DNA from: Dermatophilus congolensis
GTDB lineage: Bacteria; Actinomycetota; Actinomycetes; Actinomycetales; Dermatophilaceae
Direction of reading: 5' to 3'
Length of the DNA stretch: 64,000 nucleotides
Assembly: GCA_030538115.1 (NCBI GenBank)
Contig: JAUNUP010000001.1
Coordinates: 192,591-256,590, forward strand
Position 1 is the first letter of the stretch. The number at the start of each line of letters is the position of its first letter. Positions 19,501-26,407 of the stretch are shown in pieces. Below the pieces are notes generated by a model. That model saw only the letters and a program-made list of their open reading frames with translations. It searched no databases and was not told the origin of the DNA. The position numbers and the translations under genes are program-made.

Positions 19501-21540
19501 GAGCTGCAGCACCTCGTGCCTGATCGCTTCGTCAGGCACGCCGAAGACGCAGTCGACCTCATCCGCCGTATCGGGCCGCTCACCACCGACGAGGTGCGTG
19601 ACCGTACCCGCGAAGACGGTCGCGCTGCCGTCGAGTCATGGCTCAGCGGGCTCGTCGAGCGCCGACGGATCATGCCGGTGAGCATCGCCGGCGAATCGCG
19701 GTGGGCGGTGGTCGAAGACGCCGCACGTCTGCTCGACGGACTGGGCGTCGCGCTTCCGACGTGGGTGCCGGAACAGTTCACGCAGCACGTTGCCGATCCG
19801 CTCGGCGACCTCGTGGCCCGCTACGCCCGGTCGCATGGGCCCTTCACCGCGGCGGAGGTCGCGCGCCGGCTCGGCATCGGCGAGGCCGTCGCTCGCGACG
19901 CGCTGCGCCGGCTCGTGGCCGCCGGTCGCGTCGCCGAGGGCGACATCCACCCTGCCGGATCCAGCCTGGCCTGTCGCGGTGTCGGCCCCGACTTCTGCGA
20001 CGCCCAGGTGCTGCGGCTGTTGCGTCGGCGCAGCCTCGCGGCCCTCCGCTCGCAGGTCGAACCCGTCACCCCGCACGATCTGGCCCGCTTTCTGCCCGTG
20101 TGGCAGGGCATCACCGACGACCAGGCACGTCCGCGACCGGCGTTTCGCGGTGTCGACGGGCTGATGCGCGCGATCGAGCAGCTCGACGGCGTTCGGCTGC
20201 CCGCAAGCGCGCTCGAGGCGCTCGTTCTGCCCGCCCGGGTCGCCGGCTACGCACCCGCGATGCTCGACGAGCTGCTCGCGTCCGGAGCCGTTGTCTGGCA
20301 GGGCCGCGGCGCCTCGGCCTCCGACGACGGCTGGGTGTCACTGCACCCCGCCGAGACCGCCCCGCTCACGCTGGCGCAGCCGGTCGAGAACGAACCTGTG
20401 ACCGATACTGCGCCAGGCGGATTCGAGCAGTCACAGCCCTCACTCACCGATCACGTCATCGAGGTCTTGTCGGGCGGCGGGGGCTTCTTCGTGCATCAGT
20501 TGCTCCAGGCGGTGCGGGCAGCCCGCCCCGGAGACGAGATCACGCCGACCGCGCTGGAGGAGGCCCTGTGGGAGGCGGTCTGGGCCGGCCGTGTCACCAA
20601 CGACACGTTCGCGCCGCTGCGGGCGGTTCTCTCGCGCGGTCATGCCGCACACCGCTCGCGGCGCACACCGTCGGCCCGCACGGCTCGGCCGCGGCGTTTG
20701 GGTCGGCTCGGTGGTCTGAGCGGACCCGGCTCACCAGGCCGCACAAACTCGGCGATGCAGGGTGGTTCGGCCCGCACCGCAGGTCGCTGGAGCCTTCTTC
20801 CACAGGCGGAGGTCGACCCGACCTCCCGCGCCGTCGCCACAGCGGAGGTGCTGCTCGACAGGTACGGGGTGCTCACGCGCGGGCCGGTCGCGGCCGAGGA
20901 GGTCACGGGTGGCTTCGCGGCGATGTACCGGGTGCTTGCCGCCGCGGAAGAGAGCGGAGCGGTGCGGCGCGGATACCTCGTGGAGCAGCTCGGCGCCTCA
21001 CAGTTCGCGACCGCGGGGGCGATCGACAGGCTCAGGGCCGTCGCGCGAGGGCAGGATTCGCTCGGAGCGTCTCCCGGATCTGCGACCACGACGCCGCCAC
21101 CGGCACTCGTGCTGGCGGCAACCGATCCGGCGAATCCGTACGGAGCCGCACTCGACTGGCCGGATTCTGCAACCTCGCAGATCACGGGCGTAGCGCGGGG
21201 CCATCGTCCGGCCCGCAAAGCCGGTGCTCTTGTCGTGTCGGTCGACGGCCGGCTCGTCGCCTACCTCGAGAGGGGCGGCCGTTCGGTGCTCACGTTCCCG
21301 AGCACCGGCGACGGCGACGGCGGTGACGCGTCAGGCTCAGACCGGGCGGGCTCCGACAGCTCGCTGACCGCAGCGGCAGAGTCACTCGCGCAGCTCGTGC
21401 GGCACGGCGCCCTCGACACGCTTACGGTCACCTCGATCGACGGCGATCCGGCCCTCGGCTCCGATCACGCCCTGGCACACGCTCTCGAGCAGGCGGGTTT
21501 TCACATGACCCCCAAGGGATTGAGGATGCGTCGTGCCTGA
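16594..21540 (+). CDS. lhr: large helicase-related protein Lhr
   Basis: A 1648-residue superfamily 2 ATP-dependent helicase that translocates 3' to 5' and unwinds RNA:DNA and DNA duplexes, linked to DNA repair. Walker A is APTGSGKT (63-70), the DEIH box is 192-195, and motif VI is LQRVGRAGHQVG. After the Lhr core (two RecA domains, winged helix, beta barrel) comes the long Lhr C-terminal domain. Two insertions are low complexity: a charged DDRRDDHARHEPGDPSGG-type stretch between the RecA domains and an Arg/Ser/Gly-rich region around residues 1350-1390. The start is GTG at 16594. Its last eight bases overlap nei2, as in mycobacteria. Confidence 0.95.
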   Translation: MSTEQASASPTRPDPSRAEPDSVLSGFGQATRTWFAEAFDSPTAAQREAWQAIRRGDDTLVVAPTGSGKTLAAFLTAIDRLMHADAASGEPEEYVRVLYVSPLKALAADVDRNLRRPLRGIAAVAQREAASREQMNRQVTVGVRTGDTPPDQRRALAAHPPDILITTPESLFLMLTSAARESLARVEMVIIDEIHSLAGTKRGAHLAVSLERLDSALPRRAQRIGLSATVRPLDEVGRYLTGGRPVAVVQPPAAKTWDLRVVVPVEDMGALGQVTDNLSGTAAGAEKRTSIWPHVEERLADLIAEHRSTLVFANSRRLAERLTTRLNEIWDDRRDDHARHEPGDPSGGQPDEPSDGPSGAERHRTAALMGATTETSRARPHPDAPVLARAHHGSVSREQRSEIEEALKAGLLPVVVATSSLELGIDMGDIDLVAQVEAPPSVASGLQRVGRAGHQVGATSRGVFFPKYRGDLVQTAVVAERMRVGLIEAVSVPANPLDVLAQQVVAMCAMDEWQVDDLLALMRRTASFATLSRSVLESVLDMLAGRYPSDEFAELRPRIVWDRATDVLSGRPGAQRLAVTSGGTIPDRGLFGVFLDGDGPGRRVGELDEEMVYESRVGDVFTLGTSSWRIQEITHDQVRVVPAPGEPGRLPFWKGDTVGRAAELGAAVGGFVREVAGLTAESARARLTEAGLDDWASDNLRAYLTEQAEATGVVPSDTTIVVERFRDELGDWRIVLHSPYGSRVHAPWALAIGSRLRERFGFDVQAMHGDDGIVLRLPDVELPDDATDGAFMAELADLVTLDPDDVTELVTSTVGGSALFASRFRECAGRALLLPRRRPDKRAALWQQRQRSAQLLQVASRYPEFPIVLEAVRECLQDVFDVPALTALMRDIAARRVRIVTVDTTSPSPFARSLLFGYVAQFLYEGDSPLAERRAAALALDPSLLAELLGTQASLRELLELDVVQRTEVELQHLVPDRFVRHAEDAVDLIRRIGPLTTDEVRDRTREDGRAAVESWLSGLVERRRIMPVSIAGESRWAVVEDAARLLDGLGVALPTWVPEQFTQHVADPLGDLVARYARSHGPFTAAEVARRLGIGEAVARDALRRLVAAGRVAEGDIHPAGSSLACRGVGPDFCDAQVLRLLRRRSLAALRSQVEPVTPHDLARFLPVWQGITDDQARPRPAFRGVDGLMRAIEQLDGVRLPASALEALVLPARVAGYAPAMLDELLASGAVVWQGRGASASDDGWVSLHPAETAPLTLAQPVENEPVTDTAPGGFEQSQPSLTDHVIEVLSGGGGFFVHQLLQAVRAARPGDEITPTALEEALWEAVWAGRVTNDTFAPLRAVLSRGHAAHRSRRTPSARTARPRRLGRLGGLSGPGSPGRTNSAMQGGSARTAGRWSLLPQAEVDPTSRAVATAEVLLDRYGVLTRGPVAAEEVTGGFAAMYRVLAAAEESGAVRRGYLVEQLGASQFATAGAIDRLRAVARGQDSLGASPGSATTTPPPALVLAATDPANPYGAALDWPDSATSQITGVARGHRPARKAGALVVSVDGRLVAYLERGGRSVLTFPSTGDGDGGDASGSDRAGSDSSLTAAAESLAQLVRHGALDTLTVTSIDGDPALGSDHALAHALEQAGFHMTPKGLRMRRA

Positions 21541-22363
21541 GGGCGACACCGTTCTTCGTACAGCCCGTCGCCTCGACTCCGCCTTCAGAGGCGAGCAGCT
21601 CATCAGGGTCGAGTTGCGGTGGGGTTCGCGTGACGGCGAGCCGTTGCTCGGTGCCTCGACCCTCGAGGTGGCGGCGCGCGGCAAGCACATCCTGCACCGC
21701 TTCGACAACGGCCTCACCCTGCACTCTCACCTGCGCATGGAGGGCGAGTGGCGCATCAGCCGCGCAGCCGAGGCCCCGCAACCCGGACGATTCATGCACC
21801 GCGACTCCCCGGTGAGGGCCGTGCTCGTCGCGTCGACGTGGGCCGGCACCGGCGTACGTCTGGGCATGCTCGACCTCGTCCCCACCCGCGACGAGCACAC
21901 GCTCGTCGGTCACCTGGGGCCTGACATCCTCGGCGACGACTGGGACGAAGACGTGGCCGTGACCAACCTCGCGGCCAGCTCGGCCTCCATCGGCGCGGCG
22001 CTGCTCGACCAACGCAATCTCGCGGGAATCGGCACGCTGTACAGCTGCGAGAGCCTGTTCGTAGAGCGCATCCACCCGTGGCTCGCGGCCTGCGACATGA
22101 GCGACACCGACCTGCGCCGCGTGGTACGCCGGGCCCAGCGACAACTGCGGGCCAACCTCGACCACGCCGTGCAATCGACCACCGGTGAGCGCAGGCGCGG
22201 CCACGAGAAGTATGTACACGCCAGGTCGGGACGGCCCTGCCGCCGATGTGGAGGCGCCATCACGGTCGCCTCGGTGGGCACGCCGCCCATGCAGCGGCCG
22301 ATGTACTACTGCCCCGCCTGCCAAGGAGGCCTGGCGCCCGCGTCGATGCGCACGGGCCCGTGA
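21533..22363 (+). CDS. nei: Nei/Fpg family DNA glycosylase (Nei2 type)
   Basis: A bifunctional glycosylase/AP lyase for oxidised bases, 276 residues. After removal of the initiator residue (GTG), Pro is the catalytic N-terminus (PEGDTVLRTAR). LHSHLRMEGEW and LLDQRNLAGIGTLY carry family motifs, and the C-terminal zinc finger is CRRCGG...YYCPAC. It overlaps lhr by 8 bp and must be translationally coupled, which supports a joint base-damage repair role. It converges on clgR. Confidence 0.92.
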   Translation: MPEGDTVLRTARRLDSAFRGEQLIRVELRWGSRDGEPLLGASTLEVAARGKHILHRFDNGLTLHSHLRMEGEWRISRAAEAPQPGRFMHRDSPVRAVLVASTWAGTGVRLGMLDLVPTRDEHTLVGHLGPDILGDDWDEDVAVTNLAASSASIGAALLDQRNLAGIGTLYSCESLFVERIHPWLAACDMSDTDLRRVVRRAQRQLRANLDHAVQSTTGERRRGHEKYVHARSGRPCRRCGGAITVASVGTPPMQRPMYYCPACQGGLAPASMRTGP

Positions 22364-22372
22364 ACGTGTAGC

Positions 22373-22678
22373 TCAGGCGGCGGTGGCGCCGACGCGACCG
22401 CGGCTCTTGGCGGTGGTCATCGGGACGACAACGGCGGCCTTGGCCTCTTCGAGAGCCACGCGATCGGAGACGTCCACGAGTAACTGCGACATGGGCATCT
22501 GCAGTGCCTGACAGATCGAGGCGAGCAGTTCTGAGCTCGCCTCCTTCTCGCCGCGCTCGATCTCGGAGAGGTACCCGAGCGACACCGACGACTGGGCCGA
22601 GACCTCGCGGAGCGTACGGCCGAGGTCGCGCCGACGCGACCGCAATGCGTTGCCTACTTCTCGTCGCAGCAGGACCAT
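22373..22678 (-). CDS. clgR: transcriptional regulator ClgR (XRE-type HTH)
   Basis: A 101-residue helix-turn-helix activator of clp protease and stress genes in actinobacteria. MVLLRREVGNALRSRRRDLG is followed by the HTH TLREVSAQSSVSLGYLSEIERG, and the C-terminus ends in Ala-rich GRVGATAA, in line with proteolytic control of ClgR by Clp. The ATG at 22678 follows AAGGGGAGAGACG. It lies 137 bp downstream of cinA, an order (pgsA-cinA-clgR) conserved in the phylum. Confidence 0.93.
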   Translation of the reverse strand: MVLLRREVGNALRSRRRDLGRTLREVSAQSSVSLGYLSEIERGEKEASSELLASICQALQMPMSQLLVDVSDRVALEEAKAAVVVPMTTAKSRGRVGATAA

Positions 22679-22815
22679 CGTCTCTCCCCTTCCGAAGCCC
22701 CGATCGTTGATGTCCGAACCTGTCGGTGCCGCAGTCACGACCATCTCCCCCACGCCACAGCGGCCGGAGCGGGGCCGTGCTTGAGGTGGACGCGCGCAGC
22801 GCCGACCACTCCAAT

Positions 22816-23349
22816 CTACCGTGCCAGCACCTCCGCCAGCATGCGGAGCACTTCTCGAACAGTGTTCTCGCGAATGTCGTCGCGCGATCCGGTCAGGGCG
22901 AGTCGCCGGCTCACCGTCGCATGCGGCGCGCTGACAGAACCCGCTTCGGAGCGGGGTCCGGGGCCCGCCACCGCGACGAAGACCGTGCCGACGGCACAAC
23001 CGTCCGACGGATCCGGGCCGGCCACACCGGTCGTGCCGATCCCGTAGTCCACGCCGAACGTGGTCCGGCTGCCCTCGGCCAGTTCTTCTGCCACGCGAGC
23101 GTTCACGGCTCCCGACTGCAGCGCCTCCACGGAGACGCCCACCAGGGCGGCCTTGACGTCGCTGTGGTAGGCGCAGACACCGCCGCGGACGACCTCCGAC
23201 GCACCGGGCACAGTCGTGAGCGCGGCCACGACGAGTCCTCCGGTGAGCGATTCGGCCGTAGCGACGGTCGCCCTGCGTGCTCGCAGGGCGGTCACCACCT
23301 CAGCCGCGACGTCTCGTATCTCGGCAGGGAGCAACGGTGATTCGCTCAC
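22816..23349 (-). CDS. cinA: CinA family protein (nicotinamide-nucleotide amidohydrolase domain)
   Basis: A 177-residue stand-alone CinA C-terminal domain; such proteins (PncC type) deamidate nicotinamide mononucleotide in pyridine nucleotide salvage. ATVATAESLTGGLVVAALT and YGIGTTGVAGPD are the two signature motifs. The N-terminal MoaB-like domain of long CinA proteins is absent, as in other actinobacterial pgsA-linked copies. The GTG start overlaps the pgsA stop (GTGA), so the two are translationally coupled. Confidence 0.92.
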   Translation of the reverse strand: MSESPLLPAEIRDVAAEVVTALRARRATVATAESLTGGLVVAALTTVPGASEVVRGGVCAYHSDVKAALVGVSVEALQSGAVNARVAEELAEGSRTTFGVDYGIGTTGVAGPDPSDGCAVGTVFVAVAGPGPRSEAGSVSAPHATVSRRLALTGSRDDIRENTVREVLRMLAEVLAR

Positions 23350-23963
23350 CCGGTCACCGCTGCGCCGCCAGTCTTCGAGGCCGCAACGAGCGCACGGGCC
23401 TTGAGCACGTAGTCGATACCCGTCACGACGGTGACGATGACAGCGGCCGCCATCACCGCGACGCCGATGCCCCACCACACGCCACCGATGGGCGCGATGA
23501 GCATCGACAACGCCACCGTCTGCAGCACAGTCTTGAGCTTGCCGCCGCGCCCAGCCGGCATGACCCCGTAGCGGATCACGAAGAACCGCATGATCGTGAT
23601 GCCCCACTCGCGCAGCAGGATGACGATCGTCACCCACCACCACAGCGCGCCGATGATCGACAGGCCGATGAACGCCATGCCGGTCAGGGCCTTGTCGGCG
23701 ATGGGATCGGCGATCTTGCCGAAGTCGGTGATGAGGTTGCGGGAGCGGGCGATGTAGCCGTCGAGCGAGTCGGTGATCATCGCCGCGACGAACACCCCGA
23801 GCGCGGCCCATCGCATCGACGGGTCGTGCCCACCCTTCGTCAGCAGCAGCCAGCCGAACAGCGGCACCATGAGGATGCGCAGCACCGTCAGGGCGTTCGG
23901 TACGTTCCAGTTGCTAGGGCGAGGTGCCGATGCAGGCGCGCCGCCGACATCCATGCTGTTCAT
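23346..23963 (-). CDS. pgsA: CDP-diacylglycerol--glycerol-3-phosphate 3-phosphatidyltransferase
   Basis: A membrane CDP-alcohol phosphotransferase of 205 residues making phosphatidylglycerol phosphate. The signature reads [12 protein letters not shown] then GKIADPIAD, matching D-x2-D-G-x2-A-R-x8-G-x3-D-x3-D. Several membrane segments are visible ([54 protein letters not shown]). It overlaps rimO upstream by ATGA and cinA downstream by GTGA. Confidence 0.94.
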   Translation of the reverse strand: MNSMDVGGAPASAPRPSNWNVPNALTVLRILMVPLFGWLLLTKGGHDPSMRWAALGVFVAAMITDSLDGYIARSRNLITDFGKIADPIADKALTGMAFIGLSIIGALWWWVTIVILLREWGITIMRFFVIRYGVMPAGRGGKLKTVLQTVALSMLIAPIGGVWWGIGVAVMAAAVIVTVVTGIDYVLKARALVAASKTGGAAVTG

Positions 23964-25468
23964 CGCAGCACCGCCACGAGGTCGGCGCCCACGGATTCCA
24001 CAACCTCCGCCACCACGATCTCGCCGACCGCCGGAACCGCGGCGGCAAGCGACTCCACTGACGCCTCTAGAGCAGTGGTGCCGTCGACCTCCGGCCCCTG
24101 GTGCTCCGCTCGGCCGGCCACGTACACGCCTCGAACGAACTCGACGTCCCCGGCTTCGCAGTCGCGCACATCTTCGACCAGCACGCGCACCGTCTCACCC
24201 ACGCGCGCGGTCGCACGGATGGCACTGGCGTCGTCGCTGGTGGTCGAGAGGATGTCGACCCGCTCGTCGACGACCTCCTGCGGCAGCTTGCCCTCGTAGT
24301 CGGCGGCCTCGGTGCCGTCTTCGTCGGAGTAACCGAAGACCCCGCAGACGTCGAGTTCGGCCGTGGCCACGAATTCGACGAGCGCCTCGAAGTCGTCTTC
24401 GGTCTCGCCCGGAAACCCGACGATGACGTTGGAGCGGATGCCCGCCTCGGGAGCCAACGAGCGGATCTTGTCGATGAGGGCGAGAAACGCCTCCGCATCG
24501 CCGAACCGGCGCATCTGCCGTAGCACACCGGGAGCGACGTGCTGGAACGAGAGGTCGAAATACGGCACGACCCCGGGAGTCGCCGCGATCACGCGGAGCA
24601 GGTCGTCTCGCAGCTCGGCGGGCTGCAGGTACGAGACCCGCACCCGCTCGATGCCGTCGACCGCCACGAGTTCGGGCAGCAGGGTGTCGAGCAACCTGAT
24701 GTCACCCAGGTCTTTGCCGTACGAGGTCGAGTTCTCGCTGACGAGGAAGAGTTCGCGCGCCCCCTGCTCGGCGAGCCACCGCGCCTCGGCCAGCACGTCC
24801 GAGGGGCGGCGCGACACGAATGCGCCACGAAACGACGGGATCGCGCAGAAGGCGCACCGGCGGTCGCAGCCGCTGGCGATCTTGAGCGGCGCCCACGGGG
24901 CTCCGTCGAGCCGTGCGCGCACAAAGGGCGAACCGCCTTGGCCTACGACCGGGTCCACACTCCCAGCGCCTTCTCCGTGGCCGGGCAGTGCCACGCCCCC
25001 CGCGGCCTGCTGTCGAGAGGCGGGAGCGATCGGAAGGAGCGTGCGCCGGTCGCGAGGCACGTGCGATTCGACCCGTTCTCCGGCGAGGATGCGAGTGAGG
25101 TGCGCCGACATGTCGGTGTACGTGTCGAATCCGAGCACCCCGTCGGCCTCCGGCAGTTCTTCGGCCAGCTCACGCCCATACCGCTCGGCCAGGCACCCGA
25201 CCGCGACGACCGCGCGCGTGCTTCCCTGCGTCTTGAAGTCGGAGAGTTCGAGAATCGTGTCGATGGAGTCCTTCTTCGCCGAGGCGACGAAACCGCACGT
25301 GTTCACCACAGCGACATCGGCCTCGTCCGGGGAATCCACGAGCCGCCACCCCTCGCGCGACAATCGCCCGGCCAGCTCCTCGGAGTCGACGTCGTTACGC
25401 GAACAACCCAGGCTCACGACGTGGACCGTGCCGTGTTCGGGCGGGTCGGACAGGGGCTCCGGACTCAT
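23960..25468 (-). CDS. rimO: ribosomal protein S12 methylthiotransferase RimO
   Basis: A radical-SAM enzyme that methylthiolates Asp of ribosomal protein uS12. The MTTase domain has [18 protein letters not shown] and GCLAERYG; the radical SAM domain has [15 protein letters not shown]; a TRAM-like C-terminus follows. At 502 residues it is longer than usual (about 440), because some 40 residues rich in Gly, Ala and Pro are inserted between the two domains (about residues 145-190). It belongs to the ftsK-to-cinA cluster and shares ATGA with pgsA. Confidence 0.94.
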   Translation of the reverse strand: MSPEPLSDPPEHGTVHVVSLGCSRNDVDSEELAGRLSREGWRLVDSPDEADVAVVNTCGFVASAKKDSIDTILELSDFKTQGSTRAVVAVGCLAERYGRELAEELPEADGVLGFDTYTDMSAHLTRILAGERVESHVPRDRRTLLPIAPASRQQAAGGVALPGHGEGAGSVDPVVGQGGSPFVRARLDGAPWAPLKIASGCDRRCAFCAIPSFRGAFVSRRPSDVLAEARWLAEQGARELFLVSENSTSYGKDLGDIRLLDTLLPELVAVDGIERVRVSYLQPAELRDDLLRVIAATPGVVPYFDLSFQHVAPGVLRQMRRFGDAEAFLALIDKIRSLAPEAGIRSNVIVGFPGETEDDFEALVEFVATAELDVCGVFGYSDEDGTEAADYEGKLPQEVVDERVDILSTTSDDASAIRATARVGETVRVLVEDVRDCEAGDVEFVRGVYVAGRAEHQGPEVDGTTALEASVESLAAAVPAVGEIVVAEVVESVGADLVAVLR

Positions 25469-25477
25469 GAGCCTACT

Positions 25478-26401
25478 CTACGGTGAGGGCGAACCGACGC
25501 TGCCCGGGGCCGCGGGGCAGGCCGCCGTGTCGCCCGCCACGAGTTGTTGCTGGAGCCACCTGGCCGCCTCGCCGAGAACGGCGGTACCGGTCGCGTGCGT
25601 GCGGTCAGCGGGCTGGGTCAGCAACGAGACCCCGACTCCCACGCCGGCGGGGTCTCGGATGATGCCGACCTGGCGCACGAGGTAGCCGTCGGAGCTGTCG
25701 CCCCAACCACCCTTGTACACAGACCCCTCGACGGTGCCCAGGCCCCACCGCTGATCGGCGACGATGTTCTCCATTGCCGAGAGCACCTTGTCGGCGTACG
25801 GCTCGCACGGCAATGCCGCCGCGAAGCGCGCGGAGTCGGCGACCCCCCAGTGCGTCAGGCCGAAGGCGCTGCCGTCGACCTGGGTACTGGTGTCGCCGGC
25901 GGAGGCGAGCACCTGGCCCACGACCGACGCCGGGTCGCCGTACGCCTGCAGCCCCTTGAAGAGACGCGAGGCGGCATCGTTGTTCGAACGGGTAAGGCTG
26001 GCGGAAAGGTCTTGCACCGCCTGAGCGGGCAGGTCTCCGCCGGCCTTCTGCACTGCGGCCAGGGCGATCGGCACCTTGATGGTCGACCAGGCGTCGAGCG
26101 TGTCCGACGATCCGAGCACCTGCACGGCGTCGGGATGTCCGATCGGTGCCCAGGCGACCATGAGCTCCGGCTCCGTGCGCGCCACGAGTTCGGCGAAGCC
26201 CGGCTCCAACTGTTGCGAGGTGGTCGCCACGGTGAACGTGGGCCCCGCGGCGGTCCCCCGCTGACCGGCCCGCCCGCCCGATTGCGAATCCGGGTCGGGA
26301 GCCACGCTCGTACACGCGGCCAACGCAGCCGACATCAGTGCCACCAGTGCGACGACGGCCGGTGAGCCGCGTTGCGACCGCCGGTAGGTACGCCGCACCA
26401 T
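25478..26401 (-). CDS. beta-lactamase-like serine hydrolase lipoprotein
   Basis: A 307-residue exported lipoprotein. After a basic start (RRTYRRSQR) comes a hydrophobic signal and the lipobox LAAC. The mature part has a class A beta-lactamase fold pattern: DAWSTIKVPIALA gives the S-x-x-K nucleophile, LTRSNNDAA resembles the S-x-N motif, and KGGWGDSSDG resembles K-T/S-G. Such proteins may be beta-lactamases, carboxypeptidases or inactive paralogs; activity cannot be assigned. It lies between ftsK (6 bp) and rimO (9 bp), clearly in the same transcript, which hints at a cell-wall role. Confidence 0.75.
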   Translation of the reverse strand: MVRRTYRRSQRGSPAVVALVALMSAALAACTSVAPDPDSQSGGRAGQRGTAAGPTFTVATTSQQLEPGFAELVARTEPELMVAWAPIGHPDAVQVLGSSDTLDAWSTIKVPIALAAVQKAGGDLPAQAVQDLSASLTRSNNDAASRLFKGLQAYGDPASVVGQVLASAGDTSTQVDGSAFGLTHWGVADSARFAAALPCEPYADKVLSAMENIVADQRWGLGTVEGSVYKGGWGDSSDGYLVRQVGIIRDPAGVGVGVSLLTQPADRTHATGTAVLGEAARWLQQQLVAGDTAACPAAPGSVGSPSP

Positions 26402-26407
26402 CGCCCG

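Noticed and set aside
22364..22400. tRNA-like stretch containing GTGTAGCTCAGG
   Set aside because: The match is limited to a D-arm-like string that belongs to the clgR 3' end; no acceptor stem or T-arm can be built.
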